Positions 60,673-64,000 of a stretch of DNA of 64,000 nt are shown piece after piece. Position numbers and translations under genes: made by a program. Positions within the stretch are counted from its first letter, which is position 1; each line of letters starts with the position of its first letter. The DNA comes from an uncultured Acidobacteriaceae bacterium (GTDB taxonomy: Bacteria; Acidobacteriota; Terriglobia; Terriglobales; Acidobacteriaceae). The stretch is from positions 62,001 through 126,000 of the forward strand of contig CALFMO010000007.1 of the NCBI GenBank assembly GCA_937879855.1. Reading direction: 5' to 3'. The notes below the pieces were generated by a model. That model did no database searches and had not been told where the DNA came from. It saw only the letters and a list, made by a program, of their open reading frames with translations.

Positions 60673-61269
60673 TTGAGAAAATTCGCACTCGTACTGACCG
60701 CGTGTGCGGTCCTGCTGTGTGCCGCCTTCGCCCGTGCCCAGCAGGTTGATGTTGCTCTTGGTGCCGGCATCCTGTTATCGACCACGAACCTCACTGCTTC
60801 CCAGGCGTTTCTGCCTCCGGCGGAAAAGGGCGGGATCTACCCCAGCTTCAGCATCGATCGCATTGGCGCGAACCGTTTCGGGTTTAGCGCAAACGTTGCG
60901 TTCAGTTATCGGAAGCAGAGTTATAACGGCTTCCAGGAATATCGTCCGATCTTCTACGACTTTAACGTGGTGTTCGCACCGCGATTGACGAGAAAAATTG
61001 ATGCCGATTTCATGGCGGGCGCGGGCGGTGAGAGAGTGCTTTTTTACAGTCCGACCGGCTTTTGCTTTTTCCCGGGCGGGTGTAGCGCGGCTCTAAACAG
61101 CAATCACTTCCTTTTTGATCTTGGCGCCGACGCTCGCTATTCGTTGTGGAGACACATCTTTGTTCGCCCCGAGGCGCACTTCTACCACATCGTGAATAAC
61201 GTCGAGTTCCATTCCGACAACGTGCTTCGAGTGGGCGCCACAATCGGCTACACGTTCGGTCGCAAATAA
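60673..61269 (+). CDS. Small outer-membrane beta-barrel protein, paralogue 2
   Basis: 198 residues. Signal peptide RKFALVLTACAVLLCAAFARAQQ, then a barrel with YRPIFYDFNVVFAPRL, CFFPGGCSAALNSNHFLFDLG and the ending VGATIGYTFGRK. It matches its neighbour at 59910 in signal, strand order and Cys-x5-Cys loop. It starts at TTG 60673 with AAGGGGG upstream. It follows paralogue 1 by 150 bp on the same strand. Confidence 0.8.
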   Translation: MRKFALVLTACAVLLCAAFARAQQVDVALGAGILLSTTNLTASQAFLPPAEKGGIYPSFSIDRIGANRFGFSANVAFSYRKQSYNGFQEYRPIFYDFNVVFAPRLTRKIDADFMAGAGGERVLFYSPTGFCFFPGGCSAALNSNHFLFDLGADARYSLWRHIFVRPEAHFYHIVNNVEFHSDNVLRVGATIGYTFGRK

Positions 61270-61293
61270 CATCCGAATTCGTTTTCTGGTGAG

Positions 61294-61322
61294 AAAAAAA
61301 ACAGCGTCGGGAATCGACGCTG
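61294..61322 (-). terminator. Intrinsic terminator of the His-rich exported protein gene
   Basis: CAGCGTCG (61302-61309) pairs with CGACGCTG (61315-61322). On the minus strand eight T follow (complement of A-run 61294-61301). It lies 28 bp after the stop at 61350. Confidence 0.88.
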
Positions 61323-61349
61323 CCTGGGACATCTCCTGTTTTTGAAAAA

Positions 61350-61661
61350 TTATTGTTCGTGCTCGCAGATCTCAGCCTCGTGGATCGCCTGATCCAGATG
61401 TTCGATTGCCTTTACACGATGGCCATGAAAATCCTTGGCTGCCGTTTCCAGGTGATGCTTGGCATTGCGCATGGCTTCGAGGGCTTCGTGGATGTGGGGA
61501 TGCTCCTCTGGCGTCGCCGCAGCGGCTAGTCCAGCCGGAACGGCAGCCACGGCTGGAACCGGTGCAGCCGGAGCCTTTGGGCCCGCTGCGCTCGCCGTGA
61601 AGGCCAGCGTAAAGAGAAGTGTCGCCATGATGAGCAGGGTCAACAACCCGATCTTCTTCAA
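61350..61661 (-). CDS. Small exported His-rich protein
   Basis: 103 residues. A signal peptide (KKIGLLTLLIMATLLFTLAF to ASA) and Ala/Pro-rich linker lead to about 55 residues of helix rich in His and Glu (HPHIHEALEAMRNAKHHLET, then FHGHRVKAIEHLDQAIHEAE). The His spacing suggests metal binding, as in the periplasmic SmbP type, but this is by resemblance only. It starts at TTG 61661 with AGGAGG upstream and has its own terminator. Confidence 0.75.
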   Translation of the reverse strand: MKKIGLLTLLIMATLLFTLAFTASAAGPKAPAAPVPAVAAVPAGLAAAATPEEHPHIHEALEAMRNAKHHLETAAKDFHGHRVKAIEHLDQAIHEAEICEHEQ

Positions 61662-61804
61662 ATGTTCCTCCTCGTCCGAATTCCCGGCTCGGACGCAACC
61701 GGTGTAGGTTCAACTTCCTTCAGCATTACTCGCGCTTCCTCAAAAGAGCTTGCGAGACCCGCACAGTATAGCCGCAGATTCGCGCATAGCCATTCTCACA
61801 AGGG

Positions 61805-62434
61805 TTACTTCCCGGATGCTCTCTCGCTCGCGCGCCGGCTTCGCCACCACAGCAATACTGCCGCGAGCATCAGTACTATCGCGACCGCGATGTCAATCCG
61901 CTTTACATCTTGCTGCAGGCGCTCCCACTGCTGGCCGAAGAGGTAGCCTGCGCCCGCAATCACGGTCACCCACAGCGCAGCGCCGAGAAAGTTGAAGATC
62001 ATGAACTTCCGCCAAGGCATTCGCAGAACCCCGGCCAGTGGGCCGGCGATGATTCGCAGGCCGAAGACAAAGCGGGCGAAGAAGATCGTGACCGCACCGT
62101 AACGCGCGAAGAGTTGCTCCCCGCGCTCGAGGGTCCGGTTCTGAACTCTGAAGAGAGTCTGGTATCGCACCAGTAGCGGACGCCCACCATAGTAGCCGGC
62201 AGCGAAGCCGAGATTGTCGCCGAGGGTGGCGGCGATCGTCGCCACTAAAATGATCCAGGGAAGCCTGAGATTCGGCTCGGAGTAGGTCAGGAAACAGGAG
62301 AGTAATAGGATCGTTTCACCGGGCACTGGGATGCCCGCGTTCTCCGCGAGCAATGCCGCACCTATGGCCCAATATCCGTATTGCACGATTGCGTTCCGCA
62401 GAAACTCGAGAATTGAGTGAGTCAAGATGCTCAC
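61805..62434 (-). CDS. DedA/SNARE-associated family membrane protein
   Basis: 209 residues. GIPVPGETILLL, TLGDNLGFAAGYYGG and FFARFVFGLRIIAGPLAGVLRMPWRKFMIFN are DedA signatures. Members are phospholipid flippases or needed for membrane homeostasis. The start is GTG at 62434. It is followed by the His-rich gene on the same strand. Confidence 0.9.
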   Translation of the reverse strand: MSILTHSILEFLRNAIVQYGYWAIGAALLAENAGIPVPGETILLLSCFLTYSEPNLRLPWIILVATIAATLGDNLGFAAGYYGGRPLLVRYQTLFRVQNRTLERGEQLFARYGAVTIFFARFVFGLRIIAGPLAGVLRMPWRKFMIFNFLGAALWVTVIAGAGYLFGQQWERLQQDVKRIDIAVAIVLMLAAVLLWWRSRRASERASGK

Positions 62435-62519
62435 GTGGAATACAGTGCCTTCGGGACCGAGCCGGCAGCCAAACCGGCAGTTTTGCCTGGACAGTATTAC
62501 CGGAAAACTACGCCGAATC

Positions 62520-63416
62520 TTACTGGCTTGTCAGGAATTTAATGAGCTCACGGTTAAACTCTTCCGGACATTCTTCATAGGGAAGGTGCCCGACACCGGA
62601 AAAGACCACCTTTTGGACGTGCTTAAAATGTCGCGCCAATGGCTCCATGGACGACACGTAGACCGCCGGATCTTTGTCTCCCCACATTAGGAGCGTGGGA
62701 ATTGGCGCCAGCTTGGGCAGTAAAGCTTCCAGTTCGCGCAGATCAGCCGTCCACGTGCGGACGATGCTCAAGGCATGGCCCAAGTAATCCGGCTTCGCCA
62801 TCGGTGCGGTGTAGCCTTCAATGCTGCCGGGCGGAATCTTGTTGCGATCGGCGAACAGGCGTCCGTGCCAGTAAGGAAACAGCGAAGGCATACGTCCGAT
62901 CCCCGAACGAAACAGCGTCGCACCGAGCCGGGTGGCAAAGAATGGCGCGAGCCACGTGCCATGCGGAGAGTACGGATTGACCGGGCAAACCAGCACCAAT
63001 CGGGCAAGGCGCGCCGGGCAGCCGCCGGGGCTCATGCATTCCGCGGCCGCAGCCATCGCCACCGCGCCGCCCCGCGACGTACCTAGCAAATCGAAAGAGG
63101 AGAGCCTTAACTTTTCGACAAACTTTAGCACGCGCAGCGCGGTCGCGCGCATCGAGTGATCGATCCCGTGCGGCCGATCGGAGAAGCCTGCTCCGAGCAG
63201 GTCGGGAGCATATGCGGTGACGTACGGAGCCAACGCCGGCAGTGCGAATCTCCAGGAGAAAGAATAGGCCATCAGCCCATGCAGCAAGATCAGCGGGGGA
63301 CCGGAGCCTGCGCGCAGATAGCGCATGCGGGCGCCGTCGAGATCTATCCAGCACTCTTCCACGCCATCGCTCAAGCCTGAAGGGGAACTTTCCGGGATTT
63401 GCAAAGCCTCATTCAC
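62520..63416 (-). CDS. Alpha/beta-hydrolase
   Basis: 298 residues. The oxyanion loop is LILLHGLMAYSFSW, the nucleophile Ser is in LLGTSRGGAVA, the acid is Asp in MWGDKDPAV and the base His in SGVGHLPYEECPEEF, so the triad is complete. No signal peptide. The substrate is unknown; it is related to haloalkane dehalogenase/epoxide hydrolase-like folds. It lies upstream of DedA on the same strand. Confidence 0.88.
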   Translation of the reverse strand: MNEALQIPESSPSGLSDGVEECWIDLDGARMRYLRAGSGPPLILLHGLMAYSFSWRFALPALAPYVTAYAPDLLGAGFSDRPHGIDHSMRATALRVLKFVEKLRLSSFDLLGTSRGGAVAMAAAAECMSPGGCPARLARLVLVCPVNPYSPHGTWLAPFFATRLGATLFRSGIGRMPSLFPYWHGRLFADRNKIPPGSIEGYTAPMAKPDYLGHALSIVRTWTADLRELEALLPKLAPIPTLLMWGDKDPAVYVSSMEPLARHFKHVQKVVFSGVGHLPYEECPEEFNRELIKFLTSQ

Positions 63417-63500
63417 AGCAAAACTTTCTCGACAATGGGGACAACTCTTTACCCTCTGCGGGAGTCTACTTAAGTGAACGCCTCTGTCGCTTCACTCTGG

Positions 63501-63525
63501 GGAGCTTCGGCTCCCCGTTTTTTCT
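63501..63525 (+). terminator. Orphan intrinsic terminator on the plus strand
   Basis: GGGGAGC TTCG GCTCCCC (63501-63518), a stem with the stable UUCG loop, is followed by G and six T (63520-63525). The T-run lies on the plus side only, but both neighbouring genes are on the minus strand. It therefore marks an unannotated plus-strand transcript ending here. Confidence 0.8.
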
Positions 63526-63598
63526 GAGGTCTTTGTTTCAGACAGTATCCAAGGTCTTCACAAACCCTTGTAGCAAATCAACTCAGCTGGTTCACTTC

Positions 63599-64000
63599 CT
63601 ACTTGCCTCCGCCGCCGAGGGTATATCCAATCGACGCACCATAGCGGATGGCAAAGCTGGAGTTGAATTCGACATTGTTACGGACGAGATAAACCCGCAC
63701 CTCGGGCCGAACAAACAAACCTCGTAGGGGATAGAGCTTGAAGCCTCCGCCCACATCGCCCATGAAATGAGTGCTGTTAATGTAATTGGAGCAGTTACCA
63801 TAGTTGTCGCAATGGGAAACCACTCCATATTCACGGATGGTTTCCGCGCCCGCTCCCGCGACGATCTCGGCGGCTACGTGCTTTTTGAACCTCGGAGCAT
63901 AGATCGCGTTAAAATTCCAAAAAATCGGCCGGTAAGGCAGTTGGCTGTTATACAAACCCTGCTGTGTCCTCCAAAATACTTCAGCGCCCACGCCAATGTG
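63599..64000 (-). CDS. Small outer-membrane beta-barrel protein, paralogue 3 (partial)
   Basis: The C-terminal 133 residues; the frame is open to the right edge. YRPIFWNFNAIYAPRFKK, CDNYGNCSNYINSTHFMGDVG and the ending YGASIGYTLGGGGK repeat the pattern of the barrels at 59910 and 60673, including the Cys-x5-Cys loop. The signal peptide lies beyond the window. It is on the opposite strand from its paralogues. Confidence 0.78.
   Translation of the reverse strand, partial: HIGVGAEVFWRTQQGLYNSQLPYRPIFWNFNAIYAPRFKKHVAAEIVAGAGAETIREYGVVSHCDNYGNCSNYINSTHFMGDVGGGFKLYPLRGLFVRPEVRVYLVRNNVEFNSSFAIRYGASIGYTLGGGGK

Overview
The window looks like a chromosomal segment of an Acidobacteriota bacterium, most likely class Terriglobia. 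This is inferred from GC-rich coding sequence, the gene repertoire (a MoxR-like ATPase/VWA pair, PilMNOPQ with AMIN domains, many PAS kinases and NtrC-type regulators) and gene borders littered with short palindromes and low-complexity inverted repeats. No rRNA, tRNA, CRISPR array, transposase, phage gene or replication origin was recognised. Apart from the repeats it reads as core chromosome rather than an island.

Layout. 0-8.2 kb: the start of a ComM/YifB gene, a three-PAS histidine kinase, a thiolase, a very small lysine-rich transcription unit with its own promoter and terminator, a one-chain UvrD-like helicase with a RecB-type nuclease, and a frameshifted rsmE. 8.4-11.3 kb: hrcA-grpE-dnaJ. 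11.5-16.9 kb: an FAD amine oxidase, an Mrp ATPase, cytochrome bd oxidase (cydAB, with a CRP/FNR-type palindrome upstream) and a thioesterase. 16.9-25.5 kb: a cysteine-rich unknown, a TPR protein, an SDR, a LON-domain protein, the MoxR/VWA pair, a rhomboid-TPR protease, a CDGSH protein and a glycosyltransferase. 25.8-35.7 kb: two NtrC-type two-component systems flanking a lipoprotein gene with a sigma-54-like promoter and an OmpA-type envelope protein. 35.8-45.2 kb: exported and TPR proteins, an MFS carrier, fabI, tsaE, a PilZ protein, an exported Gfo/Idh-like protein, nnrD and a potassium channel. 45.3-52.5 kb: two overlapping APC permeases, thiE, accB/accC and an M24 peptidase. 52.7-58.7 kb: a HTH gene followed by pilM-N-O-P-Q. 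59.2-64 kb: DoxX, three paralogous small outer-membrane barrels, a His-rich exported peptide, DedA and an alpha/beta hydrolase.

Several units fit together. HrcA, GrpE and DnaJ form a heat-shock operon without dnaK. PilM-Q form the inner-membrane platform, its AMIN-bearing link to the outer membrane, and the secretin of type IV pili; the PilZ protein could connect motility to c-di-GMP. AccB/AccC and FabI serve fatty-acid synthesis. The two kinase/NtrC pairs probably drive sigma-54 promoters, and one such promoter is visible at 29994-30009. Many genes appear to start at TTG or GTG, and two (dnaJ and an APC permease) appear to start at CTG, so automatic start calls here will often be wrong.
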